The notes below the pieces were generated by a model that was not told the DNA's origin, ran no database searches, and saw nothing but the letters and a program-made list of their open reading frames with translations. A program made the position numbers and the translations under genes. A stretch of 63,303 bases of DNA from an uncultured Lachnospiraceae bacterium (GTDB lineage Bacteria > Bacillota > Clostridia > Lachnospirales > Lachnospiraceae): contig CAJUNP010000016.1 in NCBI GenBank assembly GCA_910587935.1, forward strand, positions 1 through 63,303, read 5' to 3'. Shown in pieces: positions 43,203 through 52,198 of the stretch. Position 1 is the first letter of the stretch; every line of letters begins with the position of its first letter.

Positions 43203-43682
43203 CTATTCATATCTGCTGTCCTTTTTTTTATATAAAACATCATTCATCTTTTTGACATTGCGTTTAGCTATAACATATTGTATAACCCATATTACAACAA
43301 AAATTATAAAGAAAATTCCAAAATAACTTAAAATACCTTTCAGACTATGCTCCATCCAATGTGTAACAAAAGCTATTGGCATCATAATTACCGAAACAAT
43401 CGTAAAGTAAATTCCTGTCTGCCTGACAAGCCCCCAATTTTCTAATTCCCATATAACAGATGCAGCACCAAATCCAGAGCCTAATATTCCGCATAAAAAT
43501 GCTTGCAGTAACACCGCATTGATTTCTCTTTCCATTGAAGTAGTCAATTCAGGTACACATGGAGAATAGTATCCATCTGCAAATATCAGAGAGATTATTA
43601 TTGTTATCATATACCCCAGTGCCAGTCCAAGCGGAAAACCTAATAAGCTGCGTAAAACTATCTTTCTTTTCATATCTATCAC
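43203..43682 (-). CDS. DUF3021 family membrane protein
   Basis: 159 residues with four membrane segments (GLALGYMITIIISLIFADGYYSP in the first) and a C-terminal basic tail VIAKRNVKKMNDVLYKKK. DUF3021 proteins are encoded next to LytTR regulators and are thought to inhibit them from the membrane (LRS-like systems). One base separates it from the LytTR gene. Both are markedly AT-rich compared with the surroundings. Confidence 0.82.
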   Translation of the reverse strand: MIDMKRKIVLRSLLGFPLGLALGYMITIIISLIFADGYYSPCVPELTTSMEREINAVLLQAFLCGILGSGFGAASVIWELENWGLVRQTGIYFTIVSVIMMPIAFVTHWMEHSLKGILSYFGIFFIIFVVIWVIQYVIAKRNVKKMNDVLYKKKDSRYE

Positions 43683-43683
43683 C

Positions 43684-44124
43684 TCATATTCCTAATATAG
43701 TTTTGATTTTTGAAATATATCGTCTTGAAACATAAGTTGTTGTTCCATTCATAAATTCAACACAAATTGTACCAGTAAAGCTCAAATCAAAGTTTTTAAC
43801 CTTTTTGAAGTTAATTATTTCGGAATTTGATATGCGGACAAATTGATTAGAATTTAATCGTTCTTCCATTTCATACAGTCTAAGGCGCGTTATGTACTCG
43901 CCCTTATCTGTAACAGCAAATACTTTTCCTGCATTTGCGTAAACTCTAATCAAATCTCCCTGTTCTATTACTTCGATTTTTCCGTTTTTGCTACCAGAAA
44001 TAATTTGCGGAGCTTCCTTCGATAATTTGTCTACGATTATGTTGACATCTTCTGTCATAGCGGCAGTTATTATAATTATTTTCGGTTCAACATATGTACT
44101 GTCAATTTTTATCTCAACTTGCAT
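43684..44124 (-). CDS. LytTR DNA-binding domain protein
   Basis: 146 residues. Lacks a receiver; the LytTR domain occupies about 45-145 with LIRVYANAGKVFAVTDKGEY, NQFVRISNSEIINFKKVK and TTYVSRRYISKIKTIL. The regulator is kept inactive by its membrane partner in described LRS systems. An AGGAGG site precedes the ATG and a consensus promoter lies upstream. Confidence 0.88.
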   Translation of the reverse strand: MQVEIKIDSTYVEPKIIIITAAMTEDVNIIVDKLSKEAPQIISGSKNGKIEVIEQGDLIRVYANAGKVFAVTDKGEYITRLRLYEMEERLNSNQFVRISNSEIINFKKVKNFDLSFTGTICVEFMNGTTTYVSRRYISKIKTILGI

Positions 44125-44150
44125 TTTGATTTCCTCCTTTCTGTAATGCC

Positions 44151-44179
44151 ATTATATGAAAATGAGGTATTGCTTTCAA
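44151..44179 (-). promoter_or_regulatory. Promoter of the LytTR-DUF3021 pair
   Basis: On the minus strand: TTGAAA (44179-44174), 17 bases, TATAAT (44156-44151). Near-consensus and 27 bases from the ATG. Confidence 0.75.
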
Positions 44180-44201
44180 GGGATTTTCAACAGTCGGTTA
44201 T

Positions 44202-44318
44202 CTATCCAACATAAGTGGTTTGAATAAGACGATAAAAACGGCAGGGATTTCTCCCCGCGGCCGGTTTACTATGTGTAAATAATTTCACATTCACAATTTC
44301 TCGATTGCCACACTTTGT
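44202..44318 (-). other. Possible gene remnant in an otherwise empty gap
   Basis: Within the 44125-44512 gap, the minus strand has an open frame of 38 codons reading KCGNREIVNVKLFTH then SKPAAGRNPCRFYRLIQTT and a stop, with no start codon or ribosome site. It may be the tail of a lost mobile-element gene; I cannot assign it. It reads like coding sequence but is too short to be sure. Confidence 0.25.
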
Positions 44319-44391
44319 TATATATTGTTATGAGATTTTTTTGCCCTTGATTTTTCCCTTACGAGTGGGCGTAACAGCATATAAAAATGTA

Positions 44392-44463
44392 TTGACAAAA
44401 AATAGTGAGAAGTATAAAATACAATATTATTAATTAGTTAATAATAAACTAATTAATAATATT
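44392..44463 (+). promoter_or_regulatory. MarR operon promoter with 17-bp perfect palindrome
   Basis: TTGACA (44392-44397), 17 bases, TAAAAT (44415-44420). Directly downstream, AATATTATTAATTAGTT (44423-44439) is perfectly mirrored by its complement at 44447-44463, with a 7-base spacer. This covers the transcription start, so a bound MarR dimer (or two) would block the promoter. Confidence 0.8.
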
Positions 44464-44512
44464 GGCGCGTAATACACGATCTTAAAACTCAAAACATGGA
44501 GGAGTCTCTTAA

Positions 44513-44941
44513 ATGAATCATTACCACGAAGTCATGAAAAATTTCCGTATGGCCGACAGCACACTGCGCAGGGCCATCGAAAAATACGTTGCCCGCACCG
44601 GCGTGTACCGCAGCCAGCACCAGATGCTGATGAATCTGGGAAAGCATCCGGACTGTTCCCAGATGGAGCTGGCACAGCGGCTGGAGATTACGCCTGCAGC
44701 CGTCGCCACAACGATTAAGAAGCTGGAGAAGGGCGGCTATGTTACCCGGCTTGTCAGCGAGCAGGATAATCGTGTGAACAAACTTGCCGTTACGGAAAAG
44801 GGAGAGCGGATTATTGCGCAGAGTATTCAGATTTTCGGAGAGGTGGAACAGAAAGCGCTGCAGGATTTCTCTCCGGAGGAAGTCTTGCAGTTTAATGATT
44901 TTGTGCAAAGAATTCGTAAGAATCTGGAGGAAATTTTATGA
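44513..44941 (+). CDS. MarR family transcriptional regulator
   Basis: 142 residues. Winged helix with CSQMELAQRLEITPAAVATTIKKLEKGGYVTRLVSEQDNRVNKLAVTEKGE (about 45-100), the MarR recognition helix and wing. GGAGGAG precedes the ATG. It overlaps the first exporter gene (ATGA), so it is likely the local repressor, acting on the palindrome upstream and released by a drug or metabolite. Confidence 0.92.
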   Translation: MNHYHEVMKNFRMADSTLRRAIEKYVARTGVYRSQHQMLMNLGKHPDCSQMELAQRLEITPAAVATTIKKLEKGGYVTRLVSEQDNRVNKLAVTEKGERIIAQSIQIFGEVEQKALQDFSPEEVLQFNDFVQRIRKNLEEIL

Positions 44942-46677
44942 AACGGTATTTTAAATATGTCAAACCATACCTGTTCTATTTTATTGCAGGGCCGCTTTTA
45001 ATGATTCTGGAGGTAGTCGGCGAGGTAGTTCTGCCAGCCCTAATGGCAAAGATCATAAATGTGGGGGCGCCGGACAGGAATATCGGATACATAGTGGGAG
45101 TCGGCGCCGTTATGGCTGTGTTTTCTTTCTTTATGATGCTTGGGGGAATCGGCGGCGCGTATTTTGCTTCAAAGGCCGCCATGAATTTCGGAGCGGACCT
45201 TCGAAAAGACCTGTTCCGAAAGGTGCAGAAGTTTTCTTTTGCCAATCTGGACCGTTTCAGTACGGGATCGCTGGTGACAAGGCTTACCAATGACATTACC
45301 CAGATGCAGAACCTGATTATGATGGGACTTCGCATGATGCTGCGGGCTCCCGGTATGTTGATCGGGGCAATCATTATGGCCTTTGTGATGAACCCTTCTC
45401 TTGCGTCGATTCTTCTGGTAGTTCTGCCTGTTTTGGGAACCGGGATCGGACTGATTATCCGGATTGGATTTCCCCGTTTCGGAAAGATGCAGGAAAAGCT
45501 GGATAAGCTTAATTCGACGATTCAGGAGAATCTGACGAATGTACGGGTGATTAAGTCCTTTGTACGGGAGAATTTTGAGGAAAAAAAGTTTGGCGAATCC
45601 AATCAGGATTTGAAAGACGCCAGTATGTCGGCCTTCAAAGTGGTTATTTTTCAAATGCCCCTGATGTCCCTGATGATGAATCTGACCACCCTTGCGGTGG
45701 TGTGGTTCGGAGGAAAACAGATTATGGCGGGAGGCATGGAAGTTGGAGATCTGACGGCGTTTACCACGTATATCGTACAGGTGCTTATGTCTTTAATGAT
45801 GCTCGCCATGGTACTTTTGCAGAGCACCCGTGCGGTAGCTTCATCAAAGAGGATTCGGGAAGTGTTAGATACACAGGTGGATTTAACGGACGCGGATGCA
45901 GGTGAAAAAGAAAGGGAAGTAAAGAAGGGAAAGATAGAATTCCGGCATGTATCTTTCCGTTACTATAAGGACACGAAGGAAAAAGTTCTCGATGATATCA
46001 GCCTGGTTATCCGGCCGGGCGAGACCGTGGGGATTATCGGTTCCACAGGCTGCGGAAAGACGACTCTGGTTCAGCTGATACCGAGACTGTACGATACGGA
46101 TGAAGGAGAAGTGCTGGTGGACGATCTGGATGTCCGGAATTATTCGCTGGAGAACCTTCGCGGCGGCGTAGGCATGGTATTGCAGAAAAATGTATTGTTT
46201 TCCGGTACAATTTCTGAAAATTTGAAGTGGGGAGACGACGGAGCAGGTGAAGATCAGATTGCGGAAGCGGCCCGGGCAGCCCAGGCCGACGGCTTTATCT
46301 GCTCTTTTAAGGAAGGATACGAAACCGTTCTGGGACAGGGCGGCGTGAATGTGTCCGGAGGACAAAAACAGCGTCTGTGTATAGCCAGGGCGTTGTTAAA
46401 GAAGCCGGCGATATTAATTCTGGACGACAGCACCAGCGCCGTAGACACGGCGACGGAGGCAAAAATCCGGCAGGCCTTTGCAACGTCTCTGAAAAATACT
46501 ACCAAAATTATGATTGCCCAGAGAATTTCTTCCGTGATGGAGGCCGATAAAATTGTGGTTATGGAGGAAGGAAAAATTGTGGGCATGGGAAAACATGAAG
46601 AATTGTTAAAATCCTGTGTTCCCTATCAGGAAATCTATGATTCCCAGATGGAAAACAGAAAGGAGGCGGGTGCGTAA
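44938..46677 (+). CDS. ABC exporter half-transporter with degenerate catalytic site
   Basis: 579 residues: six-helix membrane domain (about 1-310) and ATPase domain with Walker A GSTGCGKTT, signature NVSGGQKQRL and Walker B ILILDDSTSAVD. The catalytic Glu after Walker B is Asp here, the degenerate site found in one half of heterodimeric exporters such as BmrC and TM287. Pairs with the next gene, which keeps the Glu. Stop/start overlap (TAATG). Confidence 0.9.
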   Translation: MKRYFKYVKPYLFYFIAGPLLMILEVVGEVVLPALMAKIINVGAPDRNIGYIVGVGAVMAVFSFFMMLGGIGGAYFASKAAMNFGADLRKDLFRKVQKFSFANLDRFSTGSLVTRLTNDITQMQNLIMMGLRMMLRAPGMLIGAIIMAFVMNPSLASILLVVLPVLGTGIGLIIRIGFPRFGKMQEKLDKLNSTIQENLTNVRVIKSFVRENFEEKKFGESNQDLKDASMSAFKVVIFQMPLMSLMMNLTTLAVVWFGGKQIMAGGMEVGDLTAFTTYIVQVLMSLMMLAMVLLQSTRAVASSKRIREVLDTQVDLTDADAGEKEREVKKGKIEFRHVSFRYYKDTKEKVLDDISLVIRPGETVGIIGSTGCGKTTLVQLIPRLYDTDEGEVLVDDLDVRNYSLENLRGGVGMVLQKNVLFSGTISENLKWGDDGAGEDQIAEAARAAQADGFICSFKEGYETVLGQGGVNVSGGQKQRLCIARALLKKPAILILDDSTSAVDTATEAKIRQAFATSLKNTTKIMIAQRISSVMEADKIVVMEEGKIVGMGKHEELLKSCVPYQEIYDSQMENRKEAGA

Positions 46678-48494
46678 TGGCAGGACCGACAATAAGACCG
46701 GGGGGAGCCGGAGGGCCGGGGAGAGGACCGGGCAGAGGCATGAGGCCGGGCGGGAAGCCAAAAGACATGCAAAAGACACTGCTGCGGCTGTGGGATTATA
46801 TCAGCACCGATAAGGTGACGCTTGCTTTTGTATTTTTCTGTGTGATTTTCAGTACGGTTTCTTCTCTTGCGGGCTCTTATATGTTAAGACCCGTTATAAA
46901 CAGCATAGCGTCGGGGGAAGGAGATACGACGGGGCTTTTAAAGCTTCTTCTTATTATGCTTGGCATATATGCCGCGGGTATTGTAACGCAGTATCTGCAG
47001 TCCAGGATCATGATCGGGATATCGCAGAAGGCCCTTTTAAAACTTCGAAACGATTTATTTACGAAAGTACAGCGTCTGCCCGTGCGGTTTTATGATACTA
47101 ATAATCATGGAGATATCATGAGCCGTTTTACTAATGACGTGGATGCGGTGGGAGAGATGTTAAGCAATACGGTGGTACAGCTGATCGCGGGAGCGGTTAG
47201 CATTGTGGGAACCTTTGCGCTGATGTGTTATACGAATATTTACCTGACCCTGGTTACCGTGGTTATGGTGCCTTTGATGATCCGGGCGGGGCAGTCCGTG
47301 GCAAAGCGCAGCCGGAAATATTATTCGGGTCAGCAGACGGCGCTGGGAGCATTAAACGGTTATATAGAAGAGACCGTTACAGGCCAGAAGGTAGTAAAAG
47401 TATTTTGTCATGAGAAAGCGGCGGAGGAAGAATTTGACCGGCTTAACAGCGATCTTAAGGATAAACAGATTAAGGCCCAGTTTTTCGGAGGAATCATGGG
47501 GCCTGTTATGGGGAATCTCGGACAGGTCAGTTATTCCCTGACGGCCTGTTTCGGCGGAATTTTATGTGTCTTAAAAGGCTTCGACGTCGGAGGGCTTGCG
47601 GTATTTGTCAACTATTCCAGACAGTTTTCACGTCCCATTAATGAAGTGGCCATGCAGGTAAATACGATTTTTTCCGCTCTGGCGGGAGCCGAGCGCGTAT
47701 TCGGCGTCATGGATACGCCTGCTGAAGAGGAAGACGCGGCGGAGGCAGTGGAACCTTCCGTTAGAGGCGGCGTAACCTTTGACCATGTAACCTTTGGATA
47801 CTCGCCGGAAAAAGTGATTTTAAAAGACGTGTCTTTGTATGCGAAGCCGGGACAGAAAATCGCTTTTGTCGGTTCTACCGGCGCCGGGAAAACAACGATT
47901 ACCAATTTAATAAATCGGTTTTATGATATTGACCGGGGAAAAATTACGATTGACGGGATCGATATCCGGGAATTTAAGCGTGATGCTTTGCGTAAAAATA
48001 TAGCCTTTGTACTGCAGGATACCCATTTATTTACGGGAACCGTTCGGGAGAATATCCGTTATGGGCGGCTTAAAGCTACGGATGAAGAAGTAGAACAGGC
48101 AGCCAGGACAGCCGGCGCTCATTCTTTTATAATGCGTTTGGAACATGGATACGATACGATGATAGAAGGAGACGGAGCCAATTTAAGCCAGGGCCAGAGA
48201 CAGCTTTTGAATATTGCCCGCGCGGCGGTATCCAAAGCGCCGATACTGGTATTGGACGAGGCTACAAGCTCTGTGGATACCAGAACGGAAAAGCATATCG
48301 AGCACGGAATGGACCGGATTATGGCAGAGAGAACGACCCTTGTAATCGCCCACAGACTTTCTACCGTGCGTAATGCCGACGCCATTTTGGTACTGGAGAA
48401 TGGAGAGATTATAGAACGGGGCAATCATGAAGAGCTTTTGGAACGGAAAGGCAGGTATTATAATCTGTATACGGGACTTTGTGAGCTGACATAA
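46677..48494 (+). CDS. ABC exporter half-transporter with canonical catalytic site
   Basis: 605 residues. A Gly/Pro/Arg-rich N-terminal tail of about 35 residues (GGAGGPGRGPGRGMRPGGKPK), then six membrane helices and an ATPase with Walker A GSTGAGKTT, signature NLSQGQRQLL and Walker B ILVLDEATSSVD carrying the catalytic Glu. Heterodimer partner of the upstream protein; probably a multidrug or lipid exporter under MarR control. Substrate unknown. Confidence 0.92.
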   Translation: MAGPTIRPGGAGGPGRGPGRGMRPGGKPKDMQKTLLRLWDYISTDKVTLAFVFFCVIFSTVSSLAGSYMLRPVINSIASGEGDTTGLLKLLLIMLGIYAAGIVTQYLQSRIMIGISQKALLKLRNDLFTKVQRLPVRFYDTNNHGDIMSRFTNDVDAVGEMLSNTVVQLIAGAVSIVGTFALMCYTNIYLTLVTVVMVPLMIRAGQSVAKRSRKYYSGQQTALGALNGYIEETVTGQKVVKVFCHEKAAEEEFDRLNSDLKDKQIKAQFFGGIMGPVMGNLGQVSYSLTACFGGILCVLKGFDVGGLAVFVNYSRQFSRPINEVAMQVNTIFSALAGAERVFGVMDTPAEEEDAAEAVEPSVRGGVTFDHVTFGYSPEKVILKDVSLYAKPGQKIAFVGSTGAGKTTITNLINRFYDIDRGKITIDGIDIREFKRDALRKNIAFVLQDTHLFTGTVRENIRYGRLKATDEEVEQAARTAGAHSFIMRLEHGYDTMIEGDGANLSQGQRQLLNIARAAVSKAPILVLDEATSSVDTRTEKHIEHGMDRIMAERTTLVIAHRLSTVRNADAILVLENGEIIERGNHEELLERKGRYYNLYTGLCELT

Positions 48495-48632
48495 TAAAAG
48501 GAATTCCAACTTCGAATAAATGGATTGATGCGTCTTGAAAGAAGCAAAAATTCTATGTTAAAATATATGTGGAAGATATTAACAAAATCTGCGCCGGGTA
48601 ATGCAGCAGCCACAAGTCAGGAGGTCGTGCAC

Positions 48633-50102
48633 ATGTTAAAAAAATGGGTGCCGGAAGTATGTCCGGAAGAAAAAAAGCTGAAGGAACGTTTAGAAGCGGC
48701 GGAACACAGGCTTTCCGTTTTACAGATGAAAATCAAAGAACATAAATTGCCCGTACTGGTGCTGGTGGAAGGCTTTGGAGCGGCAGGCAAGGGCAGCGCG
48801 ATCGGAGCTGTTATTAAAAATATCGATCCGCGTTTCTTTAACGTGGCCACTATGTCGGCGCCGTCGGAGGAAGAAAAGCGAAGACCTTTTCTTTACCGCT
48901 ATTTTGTGCAGATTCCAGAGGCCGGTAAGTTTACCTTTCTGAATTCCGGATGGGCTGATGAAATATGCCGGGCCAGACAACAGGGAGAATTAACCGATGA
49001 AGAATATCTGGAAAAAGTAGACAGCGTCAAACGTTTCGAACGGCAGTTGACCGACAACGGATATCTGGTTATGAAGTTTTTCTTCCATATCAGCCAGAAA
49101 GAACAAAAGAAGCGCATTGAGGGACTTCTGGAAAAAAAGGATACCGCATGGCGCGTCAGCGCCCATGACAAGTGGCAGAATAAACATTACGGAGAGTGTT
49201 TGGATACCTTTGACCAGTATATGACGGATACAGGCATGCCTGCGGCTCCCTGGTATGTGATCGACGCACAGAAACGAAAATGGGCCCTGCTGCAGGCGCT
49301 GGAGCTATTATGCAAGGGTATTGAAGTGGCGCTTCAGAATGAAAGCATTGCGGTGCCGTTACTGCAGAATGTATTCCCTTTAAAGCAAATGCCGAAGCTT
49401 TGCGAAGTTCCTCTTGATAAAACAATGGGTGAAAAAGAATACAGAGAAGAGCTGCACATTTTGCAGGATAAACTGGGCCGGCTTCATAACCGGTTATACA
49501 GGAAACAGGTTCCCGTAATCATTGTGTACGAAGGATGGGACGCCGCAGGTAAAGGCGGAAATATCAAACGTGTGGCGGGAGCGTTAGACCCCAGGGGCTA
49601 TGAAGTTCTGCCGATTGCAAGTCCGGAACCCCATGAAAAAGCCAGACACTACCTTTGGCGGTTCTGGAAACGTCTGCCCAAAACCGGTCATATTGCCATT
49701 TTTGACCGTTCCTGGTATGGACGCGTTATGGTGGAGCGGTTGGAAGGCTTTTGCAGTGATAATGACTGGCAGCGGGCCTATAACGAAATGAATGAGTTTG
49801 AAAAAGAGCTGGCCGAGTGGGGAGCCGTCATCATCAAGTTCTGGGTGCACATCGATAAGGATACACAGCTCGCCCGTTTTGAGGAACGTCAGAGGACGCC
49901 GGAAAAACAGTGGAAAATAACGGAGGAAGACTGGCGTAACCGGGAAAAATGGGATGCATATGAGACCGCAGTAAACGAAATGATACAGAAAACGAGTACG
50001 GTGTACGCGCCCTGGCATATTTTAGAGTCGGTGGATAAAAAGTATGCCCGGATTAAGGCTCTGCGCATTATTGTTAAAGAACTGGAGCGCGTATTGGAAT
50101 GA
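48633..50102 (+). CDS. pap: Polyphosphate:AMP phosphotransferase (tandem PPK2)
   Basis: 489 residues from ATG 48633, 8 bases after GGAGG; the longer frame from 48525 lacks a site and would overlap the promoter TTGAAA-18-TAAAAT (48535-48564). Two PPK2 domains: GFGAAGKGS and GWDAAGKGG are the Walker A loops, and FDRSWYGRVMVERLEGF is the second-domain lid/Walker B area. It transfers phosphate from polyphosphate to AMP, making ADP. Length equals characterised PAP (about 496). Confidence 0.9.
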   Translation: MLKKWVPEVCPEEKKLKERLEAAEHRLSVLQMKIKEHKLPVLVLVEGFGAAGKGSAIGAVIKNIDPRFFNVATMSAPSEEEKRRPFLYRYFVQIPEAGKFTFLNSGWADEICRARQQGELTDEEYLEKVDSVKRFERQLTDNGYLVMKFFFHISQKEQKKRIEGLLEKKDTAWRVSAHDKWQNKHYGECLDTFDQYMTDTGMPAAPWYVIDAQKRKWALLQALELLCKGIEVALQNESIAVPLLQNVFPLKQMPKLCEVPLDKTMGEKEYREELHILQDKLGRLHNRLYRKQVPVIIVYEGWDAAGKGGNIKRVAGALDPRGYEVLPIASPEPHEKARHYLWRFWKRLPKTGHIAIFDRSWYGRVMVERLEGFCSDNDWQRAYNEMNEFEKELAEWGAVIIKFWVHIDKDTQLARFEERQRTPEKQWKITEEDWRNREKWDAYETAVNEMIQKTSTVYAPWHILESVDKKYARIKALRIIVKELERVLE

Positions 50103-50116
50103 AAAGTACGGTTTTT

Positions 50117-50193
50117 TGTTAAAAATTGTAAATAGTTTGTAAGAAAAATTTAAGACCTTGTAAGTTGATTTGGGACAGGCAGAGTGCTATAAT
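50117..50193 (+). promoter_or_regulatory. Five phased half-sites ahead of a sigma-A promoter
   Basis: TGTTAA, TGTAAA, TGTAAG, TTTAAG and TGTAAG start at 50117, 50127, 50138, 50149 and 50159: spacings of 10, 11, 11 and 10. They end one base before TTGATT (50165-50170), 17 bases, TATAAT (50188-50193). TGTAAA-N5-TGTAAG fits the WalR/PhoP (OmpR family) box. A response regulator binding here would activate or block the promoter. Confidence 0.75.
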
Positions 50194-50233
50194 CAGAAAC
50201 ATTATATCAAGCAATCATGAAGGAGAATCATAT

Positions 50234-51838
50234 TTGAAAGAATCAAAAGGCTATCGTTTGATTGAACTTGCAGGAGTTATTGCGATCGTTGTCATTCTGC
50301 TTGTCCTGATAATGATCGACAATCGATTTTATTATGTTTACCAGAGCTTTTGCCGGATTCCCAACGGTGTGTTTGCCGGAATAATAATTCTTTGCATGTG
50401 CGGCTATTTTTGGGTAAAGAAAAAGGGAATTCGAATTTGGAAAAAGAATCATTCCATCAATGCGGACAATTCCGTGAATTTAAAATTAAAGTTAAAATTA
50501 GAACGGCAGAATCTGGCGCTTATGTCGGTAGCGCTGCTTGCAATTCAATTGATTACTGCATGGCAGATTTACTTTAAAACAGGATGGGACTGCGGAAAAC
50601 TTGTACAAATGGCCCAGGAGGTTGCGTTTAGTTACAGGGATATCGGAAATGATCTGTATTTTTCCATGTATCCGAATAACGTTTTTCTGGTAGCCGTATT
50701 TGCAGCCGTTCTGCGGTTTACGAAATTTCTGGGGCTTAATGCGGATTATTTTCCGTTGGTTGCCATTGGGTGCGTTTTGATTGATCTGGCTGGTTTTTTT
50801 ATGGCGGACTGTATTCGGAAGCTGACGAAAAAAAACTGGATTGCGTTGGCCGCATGGATTGTATATATTATCCTTGCCGGTCTGTCTCCGTGGATCAGTA
50901 TTCCTTATTCGGATACATATAGTATTTTGTTTCCGGTCATGTGTATCTGGCTGTATCAAAACCGGACGGAAAAAAACAGGTCTCTGACATGGGCCTTCAT
51001 TGTGTTTTTCGGGTGGATTGGAAGCTATATAAAGCCGACTGTGCTTTTAACGGTTATCGCTTTGGCACTGTTGGAGATATGGGATTTTTTTTGCAGGTTT
51101 CGCCAGAAAGAAAAGGATATTTCTTTAAAAAAAGCGGCGGTTACCTGGGCGGCCATGGCCGTTTCTTTGTTGCTGGCTATAGGGATTAACGGAATAGCCA
51201 GACATAAAATGGGCGTAATGCCTGACGAAACCAAGAAATTTACTCCGGCCCATTATCTGATGATGGGATTGAATTATGAGACCGGCGGAACTTACGATCA
51301 GTGGGATGTGAATTTTTCGGCGGCGGCATCAAGTGTATCGGAGCGGAATCGGGCGGCGCTCGCGCAGGTAAGATATCGTATCTCGCAAATGGGAATGAAA
51401 GGTCTCGGAGCCCATTATACCAGAAAGCTTCTGACCAATTTTAATGACGGAACCTTTGCATGGGGTAACGAAGGTGAATTTTACTGGAATATACAAGAGA
51501 AAAACAACGGTTTGGCGAAAGCGCTGCGGAATTTTTATTATGAGTCCGGAACGGCGTATCCGCTTTTCCAGATTATTGCACAGGCGGCCTGGCTTCTGGT
51601 CCTGTGTATGATTCCGGGAATTTTTATAAAAGGAAAAAAAGCGGCGGAACAGACAACGGCGGCCGTTATGCTCAGTATTCTTGCGATTATCTGCTTTGTT
51701 ATGCTGTTTGAGGCGAGAGCCAGGTATCTGTTTCTGTACAGTCCGTTGTTCATTTTGGCCGCGTCTATAGGATTCGAGCGTTTTCTGGAAAAGGCGCAGC
51801 CCGTAAATCAGACAGAAAAAGAAATGAAAACCCCTTGA
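50234..51838 (+). CDS. Multi-spanning membrane protein, GT-C glycosyltransferase-like
   Basis: 534 residues from TTG 50234, 8 bases after AGGAG; the in-frame TTG at 50165 lies in the -35 of the promoter. At least ten membrane segments. The N-terminal half has W-D-C-G-K-L after a loop near 115, and a W-I-S-I-P-Y-S-D motif after a membrane span, as in PMT/GT39-like enzymes where an early acidic loop is catalytic. The large outer loop (about 345-430) lies before the last spans. The substrate is unknown; lipid-linked sugar transfer is an inference. Confidence 0.6.
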   Translation: MKESKGYRLIELAGVIAIVVILLVLIMIDNRFYYVYQSFCRIPNGVFAGIIILCMCGYFWVKKKGIRIWKKNHSINADNSVNLKLKLKLERQNLALMSVALLAIQLITAWQIYFKTGWDCGKLVQMAQEVAFSYRDIGNDLYFSMYPNNVFLVAVFAAVLRFTKFLGLNADYFPLVAIGCVLIDLAGFFMADCIRKLTKKNWIALAAWIVYIILAGLSPWISIPYSDTYSILFPVMCIWLYQNRTEKNRSLTWAFIVFFGWIGSYIKPTVLLTVIALALLEIWDFFCRFRQKEKDISLKKAAVTWAAMAVSLLLAIGINGIARHKMGVMPDETKKFTPAHYLMMGLNYETGGTYDQWDVNFSAAASSVSERNRAALAQVRYRISQMGMKGLGAHYTRKLLTNFNDGTFAWGNEGEFYWNIQEKNNGLAKALRNFYYESGTAYPLFQIIAQAAWLLVLCMIPGIFIKGKKAAEQTTAAVMLSILAIICFVMLFEARARYLFLYSPLFILAASIGFERFLEKAQPVNQTEKEMKTP

Positions 51839-52164
51839 CAAACAGGAACCTGGTGATATAGTATTTTTAAAAGATACAAAGGTAATGACAAAGAGGAGTA
51901 CGTATAACTGACGGTCAGAGAGTTCCGCCCCGAATACCGGGCTGAAAGGCGGAGCCGGAGAGGGAATACGGAAGGTAGCTTTGGAACCGGGATGCCGAAG
52001 GAAGCTGATTTATACGCGGCTTCACAGTAAGCGTTCACGACTTATCCCCGTTATCGGATAAGATTCTGACAGGAATCATTGAGGCAGTGCGATGCACTGT
52101 GAAGCAGAGGTGGTACCGCGAACCATTCGCCCTTTGCCGGTTAGAGCCGGTAAGGGGCTTTTTC
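51835..52164 (+). promoter_or_regulatory. Valine T-box riboswitch with promoter and terminator
   Basis: Promoter TTGACA (51835-51840), 16 bases, TATAGT (51857-51862), overlapping the stop codon of the gene before it. Stem I base CAAAG (51889-51893) pairs with CTTTG (51979-51983); AGTA at 51897 is the S-turn. The specifier is GTA (51975-51977), a valine codon, fitting valS. AGAGGTGGTACCGCG (52106-52120) is the T-box core, and the terminator stem (GCCCTTTGCCGG...CCGGTAAGGGGC) ends in T5 at 52164. Uncharged tRNA-Val binding favours antitermination. Confidence 0.93.
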
Positions 52165-52198
52165 ATTTTAACTACGAACAAAATACAAGGAGGCAGCT

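Noticed and set aside
43123..43326. 67-codon plus-strand ORF
   Set aside because: Its second half overlaps the DUF3021 gene antisense and it lacks a ribosome site and a family.
48525..48632. Longer N-terminus for the polyphosphate enzyme
   Set aside because: It contains a promoter-like TTGAAA/TAAAAT pair and no ribosome site, whereas GGAGG precedes ATG 48633 and gives the family's normal length.
50165..50233. Longer N-terminus for the membrane protein at 50.2 kb
   Set aside because: The extra codons coincide with the -35, spacer and -10 of the promoter, and a well-placed AGGAG serves the TTG at 50234.
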